Assembly: GCA_963573315.1 (NCBI GenBank)
Contig: OY752145.1
Location: 1,054,001 to 1,118,000, forward strand
Origin: Entomortierella parvispora
Lineage: Eukaryota; Mortierellomycota; Mortierellomycetes; Mortierellales; Mortierellaceae
Direction of reading: 5' to 3'
Length of the DNA stretch: 64,000 nt
The notes below the pieces were generated by a model. The model had not been told where the DNA came from, made no database searches, and saw only the letters and a program-made list of their open reading frames with translations. Numbering within the stretch: the stretch's first letter is position 1; the number at the start of each line of letters is the position of its first letter. The translations under genes were made by a program, and so were the position numbers. This document shows positions 1-20,255 of the stretch, piece after piece.

Positions 1-241
1 ATTGCCCTCTTGGTGCGTTCCTGATCGATGCGTGAATGACAGAGCAAGAGAACTGCGGTGAGATTGACCCGGGAATCGGTATTGCCTACTTTGGCGGGTT
101 CGGGGAGGAGAGACCCGATCTTGCCAAGGCGTCCCTTTGAATGGACAATTGCTTCGGAAGGGGGATACAACGGCGATGACTGCCCTCTTGATCAAGACTG
201 CAGATCCAGTGCAGCATGTCTTCCTGGGAATACGCCGCCAT
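1..241 (-). CDS. Partial unknown gene running off the left edge
   Basis: Two adjoining stretches on the minus strand look coding but lie in different frames. An ATG at 241 opens a frame beginning MAAYSQEDMLHW that stays open to about position 86. From about 179 down to position 1 another frame is open and reads in a protein-like way (for example LGKIGSLLPEPAKVGN, then VNLTAVLLLCHSRIDQERT). No convincing intron separates them. Either the true 5' exon lies elsewhere, or a one-base indel near 179-184 breaks the frame. The rest of the gene lies outside the window and I recognise no family. It would be transcribed divergently from riboflavin synthase, sharing the roughly 190 bp between 242 and 434, which holds a pyrimidine-rich leader and nothing else I can name. 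Confidence 0.35.
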
Positions 242-434
242 ATCTTTAGTGTGCGGTGAAGTGCTCACTTGAAACTGCACCACAAGCTGATTCAGTGCCA
301 CCAAATTTGACCGTCCGCCGTCCCCGCTGCGCACAGCAGCTGGCTTCTTTTTGCTTCCACCTTCTCCTTCTTTCCTGTCTTTCACTTCTTTCAATCATCT
401 CTACCCAACACCACTCACTCTTTCTTTCTCCAGA

Positions 435-1447
435 ATGTTTACCGGCATCGTCGAAATCCTCGGTCGCATCACCGACATTGCCCCTCTTGACTTTTCAGAG
501 TCTGGCGGACAGGGATTCAGCATTACCGTTGGCGATGCATCAGAGATTCTCAACGACTGCCATCTCGGTGACAGCATCGCAGTCAATGGTACTGTCCTAT
601 CCTTCATAAAATGCCCAGATCCGCCCTTGCCAGATAAACTTCCAATGACCCTGGTACTTGCTTTTAACCCTGGTACCTGCTTTTGACCCTGCTAACTCCT
701 CTTTTGTTCTATCGTTCCTTTCGATCTACGCTTCCAGGAACATGCTTGACCGTCACCGAATTCGATACCTCATCCTTCAAGGTCGGCGTTGCCCCCGAGA
801 CACTGCGCAAGACCAACCTCGGTAACTACATTTTCTTTGCCCTTTTCATTTTCTTCCTTCATTCTTCTCCTCTGTTCCAAGATTTGGTCAATTCTCCTGC
901 CCCTTTCACACACCATACCATGAGCACTCTTCAAATTCGATCTCCTGACGATTGACATGTACAAAATATAGGTTCACTCAAGGTTGGTGATGCCGTCAAT
1001 TTGGAACGTGCCATGAACGCTCACACGCGTTTCGGAGGCCACATGGTCCAGGGTCACGTCGATACCACAGTCTCAATCGTCTCCAGAACCGAGGATGGCA
1101 ATGCCATCACCTTTGTCTTCAAGGTCTCGGAAGAGTACAAGGAGCTCATGAACTATATCGTCCCCAAGGGCTTTATCTGCCTCGACGGCACCTCCCTCAC
1201 TGTAATTGACGTCGATGATGTTGAGAGAACGTTCTCCATCATGATGATTGCTTATACCCAGACCAGGGTTGTCATGCCCAGAAAGGCCATTGGTGACCAG
1301 GTCAATGTCGAGGTCGACATGATGGGCAAATACGCCAGCAAAGGCGTCGAGGCCATGATCAAGCGCTTCCTGGATGGAGAGGAAGGTGAAACCATGGTCG
1401 CCAAGGCTCTTGACCGAGTTTTGGCCAAGCGTGGCTCCTCAAACTAA
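435..1447 (+). CDS. RIB5: Riboflavin synthase, alpha chain (RIB5)
   Basis: Last enzyme of riboflavin synthesis: it dismutates two molecules of 6,7-dimethyl-8-ribityllumazine to riboflavin plus a pyrimidinedione, acting as a cytosolic trimer. Exons 435-588, 738-821 and 972-1447 join in phase with GT..AG borders and give 237 residues, a normal length for fungal RIB5. The hallmark N-terminus MFTGIVE begins the first of two lumazine-binding repeats. The second contains HTRFGGHMVQGHVD, the usual substrate-pocket signature. The start at 435 follows a CT-rich leader, and the family normally begins with this very motif, so the start is secure. AATAAA lies about 60 nt after the stop. The gene converges on PRP8, with 192 bp between stops. 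Confidence 0.95.
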
Positions 1448-1639
1448 AATAGAAAAGCACGGCGTTGCCAGTCATTTTAATCTAGAACACCATCGCTCGT
1501 CATGTAAATAAAATCAGTTGAGTTTCTCGGTGAACCAGGCAGTGGATGTATTGCAATAAGTTTTTTATTGAGCAAGAAAAGTAACAGGAAAAAATAAACA
1601 AAATGAACGATAATAATGAAACAAAAACGAAGGATGCGA

Positions 1640-10031
<8,392 letters not shown>

Positions 10032-10451
10032 TGCTGGTGGTCTATTGAACGGTTTCCGAGGAATGTGTGGCGGAAGAGTGATTTGGGGTTTTCCTGGTCC
10101 TTACGAGTGGGTGGAAAGGGGAAGGGAGAGGGTAGAAAGAGGGGGGGGGTCGCCAATGGAGGAAAGGGATGCAAGGGCGTGCGCGGACAAAGGACAGACG
10201 AAACAAGCGATGAAGTAATGGGGGCACAGTGGTTGATCTGTTGTGATGTAGGATTAGCGACTATAGAGGTTTCTGTGACGCACACTAAGATTTATTTGAT
10301 ATTAAAAAGGTTACAATTAGAGAGGCCGAGTATTTGCCACCAGAAGTAGACTATGAGCAAGAACCGCGTTAAACTCTATTCAGGGTTTTATCCCACACTC
10401 ACAACCAGCACCGCTTCCCGCATCTCTCCCCATTCATTCCATCAGTCACCA
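10032..10451. promoter_or_regulatory. Shared divergent promoter, PRP8 / FAHD1-like
   Basis: A 420-bp spacer between two divergent start codons. It holds a purine-rich block on the + strand at about 10104-10150 ending in a run of nine G (10141-10149). I see no further gene. An in-frame ATG at 10353 could extend the FAHD1-like protein by 33 residues. Confidence 0.5.
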
Positions 10452-11197
10452 ATGGTTGCCGACGACTTCATTCGCACTGGACGCAAAATTATCGCCATCG
10501 GTCGCAACTATGCCGAGCACGCAAAAGAGCTGAACAACGCCATCCCAACCTCGCCCTTCTTCTTTCTCAAACCAACCTCTTCCTATATCACTGACGGCCA
10601 ATCGATCGAGATTCCCGAGGGATCTGAGGTTCACCATGAACTTGAGCTGGCTGTAGTCATTGGCAAAGAAGGAAGGGACATCAAAGCCAAAGATGCAGAT
10701 GAATATATAGCGGGATACGCTCTTTCTCTCGATATGACGGCCAGAGATATCCAAGAAAAGGCAAAGAAGATGGGCAGACCCTGGAGCGCCTCCAAGGGCT
10801 ATGATACATTCACGCCCATTGGGAGCTTTATCCCCAAAGCTGACATTGCCGATCACCACAACGTTGACCTCCTTCTTCAGATCGACGGGGTCACGAAGCA
10901 ACAAGGGAACACACGCGACATGATCTTTGGGTGAGGATTTTTGTTTCTTTTGTTTTCCTGATCGGTTGCTGCGCTGAGAAAACTAACTGGTTCGTACTAC
11001 GCCACATTAGGATTCCCGAATTGATTGAAAACGTCTCGTCCATCATGCGACTTGAGGAAGGCGATGTCATTCTCACTGGCACGCCCGAGGGTGTAGGTAG
11101 AGTTGTGGCTGGAGAAACCATCACTTGTGAACTGGCATACGAAGGAAAGACTCTATCAAAACTGAGCTTCCCTGCAGTTGATCGCGTCAGGGCTTAG
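10452..11197 (+). CDS. FAHD1: FAHD1-type acylpyruvase / oxaloacetate decarboxylase
   Basis: Fumarylacetoacetate-hydrolase-fold enzyme of the FAHD1 group, which hydrolyses acylpyruvates and decarboxylates oxaloacetate, in animals inside mitochondria. Exons 10452-10930 and 11011-11197 join in phase (GG|G) to give 221 residues, the usual length. Diagnostic features are GRNYAEHAKEL near the start, the metal-binding Glu pair in HHELELAVVIG, the Asp of SLDMTARDIQ, and ILTGTPEGVG near the C-terminus. I chose ATG 10452 because it follows a CT-rich leader, sits in good context (ACCAATGG) and matches the family start. The upstream in-frame ATG at 10353 would add a basic, Ser/Thr-rich 33-residue leader that could serve as a mitochondrial pre-sequence. 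AATAAA lies at 11259. The gene converges on TSR1. Confidence 0.93.
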
Positions 11198-11321
11198 GAC
11201 CCTCTTTCTTGAAGGCGATAGAGAACCCATTCAATGATGATTCAAGTTGAACTTAGACAATAAAAAAAGTGCGATGTTATTATAAAAAATGCAAATGCTT
11301 TCGAGGGGACTATGTTGGTAT

Positions 11322-14165
11322 CTAGTCCATATCCATGCTCTCGACGGCGCTCGAGGTAATAGCTCCGGCGGCTGGGTTGACCCACAAGGTCGTGCCCCAC
11401 TTTGGATAAATTCTCTTGTCTATTTGGTGGCGTCAACAATACAAGTCAATAACAGAGAATCGAATGTCATTCACCCGCAGTTCATAATACATTGGCAGTG
11501 AGCTACAACTTACATAAACACATCATGACGGTATCTTGCATAGAAATTTGTTGATCCCTGTAAACAAAAGCAAATCAGATATAGGAGTGAGTAACAAGAA
11601 ACAGTTAAAACATAAGAAAAGAAGACGAGCAACAGAGAAACTAACCATTGCGCTTTGAAGTATCCGTGTGTTCCCAGACTCTCCTTGATGTGACCAGTGC
11701 GGCCATGCTTTGTACGAAGTTCCACGGACTTGTAGTACCAGACATCGTCGGGGTTAAAGAACATGAAACGAATGGTGGCAGTACGCTTGTGGACCTTGAA
11801 GGGATGTCCTGTCAAAATGATTCTCTTTGCGACAATACGTCTAGGGTCTGCGTCCATGAGGGTTCCAGTGGCCACCAAGGCAGGGGCGTTGACATCGCCA
11901 GTATCTCTTGTGAGAACGACAGGCAAGTTACCAAACTGAATAGGGGCGTAGACCGTGACGACAGTGCTGCGACCGTGCTGAAGGAAACGCTCGCTCTTGT
12001 GAACATTGTTTGTTCCCTTTCCATTACGGGAGTTCTGTGAGAAGATGGGACGAACAACAAAGCGTCTAAATCCGCAGTGGAGGACCAAAGGATCCTTAGC
12101 CTTGACGATGCCGTCATACTCAGAGTTGCGGTTAACCAAAAAGTTGATCACTCCCATCTTGTGCTCATACTGCAACAAGCCAAAGACGATGAAAGGGCGG
12201 GCAGCCGAGTAGGTGTCCATAATGGAGGCGGGGACATTGGCGATGTGAAGGGTAATGTGCAAGCCGGGAAGGACACCGCCCTCCTTGGCCTGGTTCATGA
12301 CACGATGCTTCGTCCTGCGGAAGTTCTCAAACTGGAAAATGCGACCATAATCCAGAGGCAAGTTCTCATAAGGATCCCAAGGCGAAGTTCTGAAGGATTC
12401 AAGAGCGCGGTAACGGGCAAAACGAACCTGAGCCGCCACGTCTGTTGGTGCCTCAACTTCATCTGGGAACTCCATGTCGTCTCTGTTCTCCTTCTCGCGC
12501 TCAAGGTAGGCAGCGTATTGTCTTGCCTCCTCCTCATCCTCCAGCTCATCTTCATAAACCTCCTCATCCTTTGCCTCCTCTTCGGCGTCCTCTTCAAGGT
12601 CTTCGTACTCCTCGCCAGAGTCCTCGTTATCTCTAGCGCTGGGAAGATCATCGTCATCCATACGGTCGTCCTCCTCCATATCATCCTCATCATGCTCGTC
12701 ATCGCTCTCGTGATCAGAATCGATAATCCAGGCAGCCTGGTAGTTGGAGGTTCCCTTGGGGACACGTCTGATAGCTTTCTTGGGCGCGACAGAGTTGAAG
12801 GACTGTTCGGGTCTTTCACTGGGGTCCATGTTCTTAACACGCTCTGTAATCATAAAACGGTTGATGTTAGATGTCAGCTCGATCTCTTATAACATTTAGA
12901 CTTTACTCGCTCAAAATTACCTTCGGCCTCCATCAATTCCTCCTCAGTTGGCCAGGTTTGCTCATTTCCAAGCAAATCCGGCTCGTTTTCAGCAGCCAAA
13001 TCATCCTGCAACTCTGCAACAGGAGCATCCAATAAAGTCTCCGTGCCTTCGGCATCCATGCTGTTGACATGAACGGCTCTGTGGGTGATAGGTGCAGATG
13101 TGATCTTCTCCAACTGAAAGTCTCCAAAGTTCTGCAAGTGCACAAGACGATTGGCGTTGAAGTGAGTACCGCGAGCGTAGCCAGTGACCTTGAGAGTACC
13201 GACGGAGGGGTCAGAGGGGTTGCTCTCGAATTCAACAGACTCTGCCAACATGTAGGAGTGGGTGTCACGCCAAGCAATAGTCTTTGGGAGCTGGTTAGCA
13301 ACCATGCGGAGAACATTGAGGCCCTCGGAAGGGTTATCCAGGGCGTGCACTTTATCCTCCTCGGGGAAAAAGTGGGTAGTGAAACTCAAAAGCGATTTTT
13401 TGATATCGGACCGCTTCTTCATGGGTATTTGTTCCAAGTTGTTGACTGAAGGGACGACCGAGGGAACGCCCTGAGACTGAATGCCAGCCAAAACCATCAA
13501 TCCAAATTCGTCGACCTCCTCCACAGCGGACATGACGAAGACGATGAAATCAGCAACCTTGGCAGCATCCATAATGTCGATGTAATTGCGCTGAAGTGGA
13601 ATGAATTGAAGCTTCTGCTTGAATCGGTCCGATCTAATGATGTGGTAAAAGTGGTTGGTCAGCACCCCGCCTCTCCATTGTCAGGTTCAACCCTGCTCTA
13701 CATCGCTCCTCACTTACGTCATGAGAACTGCACCCTTGTTAGCAGGGACCTGTTCCACACTGGCAAAGAGGTTGGCTACAGCATCATCTGCGTTCACGTC
13801 CGAGCAAAGTGGGACAACAGCGATGACTTTGGGAGTGCCGTTCTTGCCATCAAAAATCTTTGTCTTTCTGAACAACTCCTCGCGCTTCTTTTGCTGGAGG
13901 AGACGGGCGGCATTACGACGGTCAAATCTGTTGGAAATGCCTCGAGTGGACTGGGTCTTGAGGGAAACACGTTCAACCTTGCCTATAAAGAAAGGACCAA
14001 AATCAGTAAGACTGTAACCAACGAGGGTGAAGACTGGAACCATTTGTAAATAAATAAAGTACCCTTCTCCTTGTCGCGCAAGGAGCTCTTTGTCAAGTGC
14101 TTCGACTTGAAAGGCTTGTTCTGCTGCTTGAGCTTAGTGTTAGGCCGATGCTGATGTTCGGACAT
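11322..14165 (-). CDS. TSR1: Ribosome biogenesis factor TSR1 (pre-40S)
   Basis: GTPase-like but inactive scaffold that rides on cytoplasmic pre-40S particles and blocks premature translation-factor binding; relative of BMS1. Exons 14063-14165, 13718-13982, 12921-13633, 11646-12843, 11514-11557 and 11322-11419 join in phase to 806 residues, the typical size. The N-terminus carries the basic HQHRPNTKLKQQNK tract. An AARP2CN-type region follows (MDAAKVADFIVFVMSAVEEVDEFG), then a long Asp/Glu-rich segment (about residues 385-455). The C-terminal domain contains SPWDPYENLPLDYGRIFQFENFRRTK and ends with SMQDTVMMCLYKRIYPKW. Two small 3' exons (44 and 98 nt) are needed to recover that conserved tail. 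It diverges from Cactin across 282 bp. Confidence 0.95.
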
Positions 14166-14447
14166 GATGTGATGGACAAGAAGATCAGATGGCAATGCAA
14201 CACAACCCTCAAGGACTAGCAGCCATTCAGTCTTTTTTTTTTTTTTTTTTGAGCCTCGATTCGAGTATTTTGATTTTTGGAGGGCAGTCACAGTAAGATG
14301 TTAACATTTGCGATCGGTTTTCTTCCTTTAATGAGTGGCGAAGCGCATGATGCATCTGCTCAGGCCCAGATGTGGTATTGCGTTTCTTTGACATCTCCAC
14401 ACCTCCTCCCTCCAAAAAAACCTCTCTCTCCATCTTCCATCATCTCA
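14166..14447. promoter_or_regulatory. Divergent promoter, TSR1 / Cactin
   Basis: A 282-bp spacer with a poly(T) tract at about 14231-14250, the kind of nucleosome-excluding sequence common in fungal bidirectional promoters. The 14401-14446 stretch is the CT-rich Cactin leader. Confidence 0.45.
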
Positions 14448-17067
14448 ATGGCACACAGGAGTTCAAGTCGCAACAGAGAATCAGACCGTTCTTATCGTCG
14501 TGACAGCAGGTCGCCTTCGCCGGGACCCCGCTCAGACCGTCTCAGCTCAAGGGACCGCAACGACAAGGACTCCAGAAGACAAGGCGACCGCACCAGGGAA
14601 AACTCTGGTAAAGAACGCAGTCGAGCAGACTCTAGGGACCTCGGAAGGGACTTGAATAGATCTAGGAACCTTAAGGAGGATCGCAAAGACAGAGATCGTG
14701 ACAGGGCTTCCGAAGACAGAGATCGCAGGGACAGAGATCGCAATAGGGAGCGCGAGAGAGAACGCGATAGAGATAACGACAAGGATTACGAAAGGAGGGA
14801 TCGCTCTTCAAGAGATAATGACCGATCAAGACGCAGGTCGGACTCTGGTAGCGATGGAGAAAGAGGACGTGGCAGATCAGACCACCCCTCCACCAAGAAA
14901 AGGTCGCGGAGTGACAAGGAGAGCTCAGACAAGAAGCCTCGCGAAACTTCGGCAGAGAGAGCTATCCGTAAAGCCGAGAGAAAGAAGGAGAAAGAAGAAC
15001 AGAAGAAATCCCTCGAGATTGCAATGACAAACTACTCCAACTCTGACAACCCTTTCAACGACGTCAACCTGGCTCAAAAATTCACCTGGGCCAAGAAACG
15101 CGAGGTGGAAAAGAAAAAAGGAATCTCTTCCTCTGAGGCGTCAAGGCGTGATGCCATTCGGCGAGAGGAAGCCAAGCTGGAGTTGGAAAAGCTCAACAAG
15201 AAACGTGCCGAACGTGAGAGAGAGCGTGAGGAGCGCGAGGAAGAACTTGTTAGAATCCAGCGTGCATCCGAGCAGGCTCAGCTTGGAGACTGGCAGGCAA
15301 AGGAAGAAGAATTTCACCTGAAGCAGGCAAAAAAACGTGCAGAGATCAGGATTAAGAGCAACAGAGCAAAGCCAATCGACATTCTTGCCACAAACATCAA
15401 ACTCGTCTCACAAGACGACGATGACAAGGATGAAGAGGACGAGGATGACATTGGACTGGAAATTGATGTGGAGGAGCCTTATACAATCTTTGATGTAAGT
15501 GGCATCAAGACATCTAATTTTTTTGAGTCCCTGGTTTATCTAGAGTTTCGATCGCTGACCTCTATGTTTCTTTTATAGAACTTGACCCTCGACGATGTGC
15601 AAGAGCTCTTTCACGACATCAAATTTTATCTCAGTCTAGACAAGGACGAATCCAGCATAGAGTTCTGGAGAGCAATGCTGATTGTATGCGAGGATAAATT
15701 AAGCGAACTGGACTCGTCGCGCAACGAGCAGAGTGTGGTTGCTCCACATATTGCGGAAGACATCGCGTCAAAATTGGCTGGAAAGACACACGAGCAGCTC
15801 ACCCTTTTGCAAGGACAGATCCAGAGAAAATTAGGTGGCGGTGGGGCTATTGATGTAGACTACTGGGAGGCCTTGCTAAAGACCCTCATTGTATGGAAGG
15901 CCAAGGTACGTGTGCTTGTTCACGAATGAATATTGAGCATGTAGATGGCTATACAAGGGACTAAACTTCAACTTCTCACTAGGCCAAGCTCAACATGATC
16001 CATCAGGTTATTCTTCAGAAGCGTCTTGAGCAGCTCAAGGATCGACAGGCTCGGGAGGCTGAGAAGGAGAGAGCCGAGCTCGCCGCTGTCTTGGCTATGC
16101 AGAGCCAGGAGATCGAAGGCGATGTGAGTGCGCTTCGGGAGGCTGAAGACGAGGATATGGACTCTTCTGCTGAAGATATGGACGAAGACATGACCGCTGC
16201 TACAACTATGGTGCCTTACGAGCGTGCTATGAGCCCCGAGCCATTTGATACCCTGACCAAAGACGAGACCAAACTCACTATTGTTGATCAATGGGACGAT
16301 TGGGCAGAAATTGTAAGTAGAGCGGAGCACCGACTCACTGCTTTTTTTTTTAAAAAAAAAAGCACTTATTAACCTATTCCATTCTGTAAAAAAAATCTAG
16401 TTGGAGAAACGTCGTCAAGTTCTCAGCAAACAGTTCAACCCCAAGAAGAAAGCAGAACAGGCAGCAGGCGAGGAGCACCCTGACGATGAATTTGTATCCA
16501 AGATTCTCTTTGATAAGGAGGCTGCTAAGCAACTTGCTGGAGATGAGGAAATATTCAACATTGAGGCAACAATACAGCGACAGCAGGTAAGTGCCAGAGA
16601 CGGACTCGATATTTATATCGACTATGGCAAACAAATTTACGAGATCGAAACTAAACAGACTCTCATTGGACCCATTATAGACTTATATGTGGCAGGACAA
16701 GTACAGACCTCGCAAGCCTCGATTTTTCAACCGTGTACACACAGGATACGAATGGAACAAATACAATCAAACCCATTACGACCACGACAATCCGCCTCCC
16801 AAGGTTGTTCAGGGCTACAAGTTCAATCTGTTCTACCCAGATCTCATCGACAAGTCTCAAGCGCCAACTTACGAAATTATCAAGGAGCCTGGCACCGAGG
16901 ACACTGTGCTTATCAAATTCAAGTCTGGGCCCCCTTACGAGGACATTGCTTTCAGGATCGTCAACAGAGAATGGGAGCATTCCCACAAGAAAGGATACAA
17001 ATCTATGTTTGATCGTGGAGTGTTGCAATTGCATTTCAACTTTAAGCGTCAGTTCTACCGTCGTTAG
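14448..17067 (+). CDS. CACTIN: Splicing factor Cactin
   Basis: Spliceosome-associated protein needed for efficient splicing of certain introns in fission yeast and animals. Five exons (14448-15494, 15579-15905, 15983-16312, 16401-16586, 16681-17067) join in phase 0 throughout to 758 residues. The first ~180 residues are an Arg/Ser/Asp-rich low-complexity region. A helical segment follows (NPFNDVNLAQKFTWAKK, then KRAEIRIKSNRAKPIDILA). The Cactin mid-domain spans about residues 340-560. The highly conserved C-terminal domain contains DKYRPRKPRFFNRVHTGYEW and ends in FNFKRQFYRR. Start 14448 lies at the end of a CT-rich leader (context TCTCAATGG). An upstream in-frame ATG at 14277 would add an unlikely 57 residues. 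The gene converges on the secreted repeat protein. Confidence 0.95.
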
Positions 17068-17294
17068 ACCTTTTTTTTTTCTATTTTTGTTTTTTATTCA
17101 TCCTGGATCGTGCAGTTACAATAAACGACCAGCAGGGGACCAAATAGATCATGAACAATTATCGCCAGATTTGTTTATTTACACCGAATTGTTGTCTACT
17201 CTGATTTCTACGAGAATGCCAGCATTCTGTTGAGGTTCTTTGCGAAATTGACTTGAAATCGATATCTTGGCTTCTGATATTTGATCTGGGAATA

Positions 17295-19234
17295 TTAAAC
17301 AAGGACCTTGGAGGCGGAGCAAGAAGCATGGTCGGACATGTGTTCGATCTCATATTCATTGGTAATGGGATCCTGCTCACCCATGGCTAGCTCAGCGGAG
17401 CATGCCTCCTTGTCTTCCTCGAAAGCTGCGCGAACCTTCTCCTTGCGGATCAGCAGAGGATCTTCCTCGGCAGCAGTGGGTGCAGGCAAAGTGACCTGTG
17501 CAGGGGTCGTGTCCTGTGCGGGGGTCGTGTCCTGTGCGGGGGTGGTGTCCTGCGCGGGGGTGGTGTCCTGCGCGGGGGTAGTGTCCTGCGCGGGGGTGGT
17601 GTCCTGCGCGGGGGTAGTGTCCTGCGCGGGGGTGGTGTCCTGCGCGGGGGTAGTGTCCTGCGCGGGGGTGGTGTCCTGCGCGGGGGTAGTGTCCTGCGCG
17701 GGGGTGGTGTCCTGCGCGGGGGTAGTGTCCTGCGCGGGGGTCGCGTCAATCTCCACTACTTCAGCCACCTGGGTATCACCAGTGGTGGTGGAAACAGGAT
17801 CCGAAGGACTCTCTGCCTTGGTCTTGGTCGCCACCACCTGTTCGACCTCGACCTCGGCCTCGGCGACATTGTGACCAGGGGTATCATAAGTAGCCTCGGG
17901 ATCGACCGTTGTCTCTGGCTCAGTCTTGGTGGGGACAACCACCTCAGCCTCAGCAACATCGGCGACAATATGTTCGGGAGTATCGTATGTTATCTCGGAC
18001 TCCGCTGCGGTCTCTGGCTCAGTCTTGGCAGGGGAAACCACCTCGACCTCGGCTTCTTCGACAACGTTGCCTGGTTTGCTGTGCGTTGCCTCTGGATTGC
18101 AAGCAATCTCTGGCTCAGTCTTAGTGGGCTCAACCACCTCGACTTCAGCGTCGGCAGCAATATGTCCAGGTTTGTCATACGTAGCCTCAGGATCAGTCTC
18201 TGTCTCTGGCTCAGTCTTGGTAGGAGCCAAGACCTCAACCTCGGCTTCAGCGACAATGTTACCCCCCGGAGCAGAGTAAGTAGCCTCGGGGTCGAATGCC
18301 GAATCTTCATTGGTCTTGGTGGGGACATCGTCAGCCTTGGAGGCGACGACCTCCACTGCTGCGATCTCGCCTTCGCTCGTGGAGGTCGAGGCAGGGTCAG
18401 CAGGTGTATTCTCCTCCGTCTTGGATGGAAGGGAGGGCTCCACCTCCACAGCAGCCACCTCAGCGTCGCCCGTGGTGGTAGCGGCAGGATCGGAAGGCGG
18501 CACATCATCAGTCTTGGAAAGGGCGAAGGGAGCAGCCAGGCTCGTAAGGGTTGCTGAAGTCTCGGTTCTCACAGTGCCATCAGCTTGCACGGAGGTACTC
18601 TGGCACAAAGGCCAACTCTCGACAGCGCAGGTAGAATCGACGCCAACAATTGGAGCTATTGTGTAGATGACAGGTTCACATTGTTACTTTCATAAGTTCA
18701 AGAAGAGAATAGACCTGAAATGAAGAAAAAAACATTCGCCTATTATCCTTACCTCCTCCACCGTTAGGCTGGATAGTCAAGCAGCTGCTAGAGTAGTCAT
18801 CACCATTCCAGGACTTGATCCAAGAGGTCTGCTCCAGGTTTTCAGCCAAAAACTGCATGTCGGTGGTACTCACATCAGCCAGTACACCATTATAACAAGA
18901 GGCACAGGCCTGCTGTGCAACCTTGTTGCTCAAGGTGGAACTAAAGGCTATCCACGTCAAGATATGATATCCCCCAAAGACACATTAGAAAACCAAGTTG
19001 TACCTTTAAGAACCATGTTTACGGGCTACCCCCTTTTGGTATGAGCTTCTTGAGGGTGCTATCCAACATACCATAGTAAGAGTTTCCGGAAGGGCCACGG
19101 AGAGTGCCAGGGCAGCCTGCAGGAACTTCGTCGCGCTTGGAGACGCGACGTTTGGCAGAGATGGGAACCGCGACGGAAGACGAGACCAAAAGTCCGACGA
19201 CAAAGGTCAAGGTGAACAAGGTGTTGGTCTTCAT
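17295..19234 (-). CDS. Secreted protein with two tandem-repeat regions
   Basis: No recognised family. Exons 19030 (or 19023)-19234, 18753-18947 (or 18940) and 17295-18655 give about 587 residues. Two donor/acceptor pairs for intron 1 both keep frame (GG|GTAGCC..ATAG or CC|GTAAAC..TTTAG). The protein begins with a clear signal peptide (LFTLTFVVGLLVSSSVAV) followed by basic Kex2-like sites (AKRR, SKR). A roughly 110-residue head contains several cysteines, including CASC. The remainder is low-complexity and acidic. It holds about six degenerate ~30-residue units built on KTEPET..DPEATYDTPGH..AEAEVEV, then about 13 copies of PAQDTT, then a tail with two more Cys. A TATAAAT lies at 19338-19344, about 105 bp upstream of the start. 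Probably a wall or extracellular protein (inference). Confidence 0.8.
17504..17745 (-). repeat. 18/36-bp coding minisatellite encoding PAQDTT
   Basis: About 13 tandem 18-bp units, each coding PAQDTT on the minus strand. Units in the core differ by one alternating base (GGTGGTGTCC versus GGTAGTGTCC on the + strand), so the array is organised as 36-bp dimers repeated about five times. Units at both ends are more diverged. Reading frame is preserved throughout. Confidence 0.9.
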
Positions 19235-20255
19235 TATGATTTAAAGGCGGAAATGGTCTTGTCGTGGAAAGGGTATAGAGAGGTGAAAGAGAGAAAGCAG
19301 CTTGATGATGAAAGGAAACCTGCAAGAATGAGGGGTCATTTATAGTAAAATCGTGGCACTTGCCTTTGCAGCGGGAACGATTTCTCTGCAGCCTAGCTGT
19401 TGCGCCAGTACAATGACCAGTTGCAGCTGCTGTTTCTTTTTTTTTTTTCTGTTTGCAACCAACTTGGCTTGCATGTCCATCCATTTCCTTGTTTATCCGC
19501 ATGCAGTGCAGAGGTGTGGTAGGATCGAAGGGAATAAGAATTCGTCTTTAGAGATTTAGTGATTCCATTGAAGTACGAGAACCTCAGTCTTCCCAAGTCA
19601 CGACCACTGGCAACCACACCTGGTGTCCTTCTTCCGGAGTGTTCCCTGTTCCTTTTTTCCAGCGCGTGGTGAACCCACATTCCTTTGCTCAAGGTACCTC
19701 TTTTACCTCTTCTTTCGCCCACCATCATCCACTTTTACCCTGTGGTGCTGTGCGGCGCGGCTCAACGTGGTCCTCCTGGAATTAGGAACACGCGTCTGCT
19801 AAACCCTTTTTTGTTTCCAATGAAGCGACAGCAAGAAACCCTACAGAAGAATAAGGTGGGTGATTAACCTAGGCAAAAGAAGGAACGCGTATGGGTTTTC
19901 CACGTGATAGACTGGAGAGAAGAGGCGTAGGCAAAAAGACGCCATTGCAGCCCTCGGGGCGCAACACTGCATACAGACCATGGCTACCACAAGACACACA
20001 CAACCTTCCTTGCAAGGGGTGGGAGAGGAGGAGGAATGGGTGGGTGGGAGGGAGGGAGGCACAAGCGTCTCCCAGGCTTTTTGAGTCACCCTTCGACTCC
20101 CGCTGCGGCCGCAACAACAGGGTCGTTATTCAGAGCATGTCGTGACTGAGTCAAAAATGAAGCAAAAAATTATTATTTTTTGATCAACATCAACATTCCC
20201 CCCTCGGCGAGACGAGACAGACAATTGCCCCCTTCACATAAAAGGAATCGACTTC
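19235..20255. promoter_or_regulatory. Divergent intergenic region, secreted protein / CysRS
   Basis: A 1.0-kb spacer. On the minus side TATAAAT (19338-19344) suits the secreted-protein gene. A CACGTGAT box lies near 19901. A purine-rich stretch at about 20025-20060 includes GGTGGGTGGGAGGGAGGGAGG. I found no open frame with coding character, so I call no gene here. Confidence 0.4.

Noticed and set aside
17308-17874. + strand frame rich in repeated CAGVVS units
   Set aside because: It is the complement of the PAQDTT-coding minisatellite in the secreted protein; the minus-strand frame has signal peptide, introns and a stop in phase.
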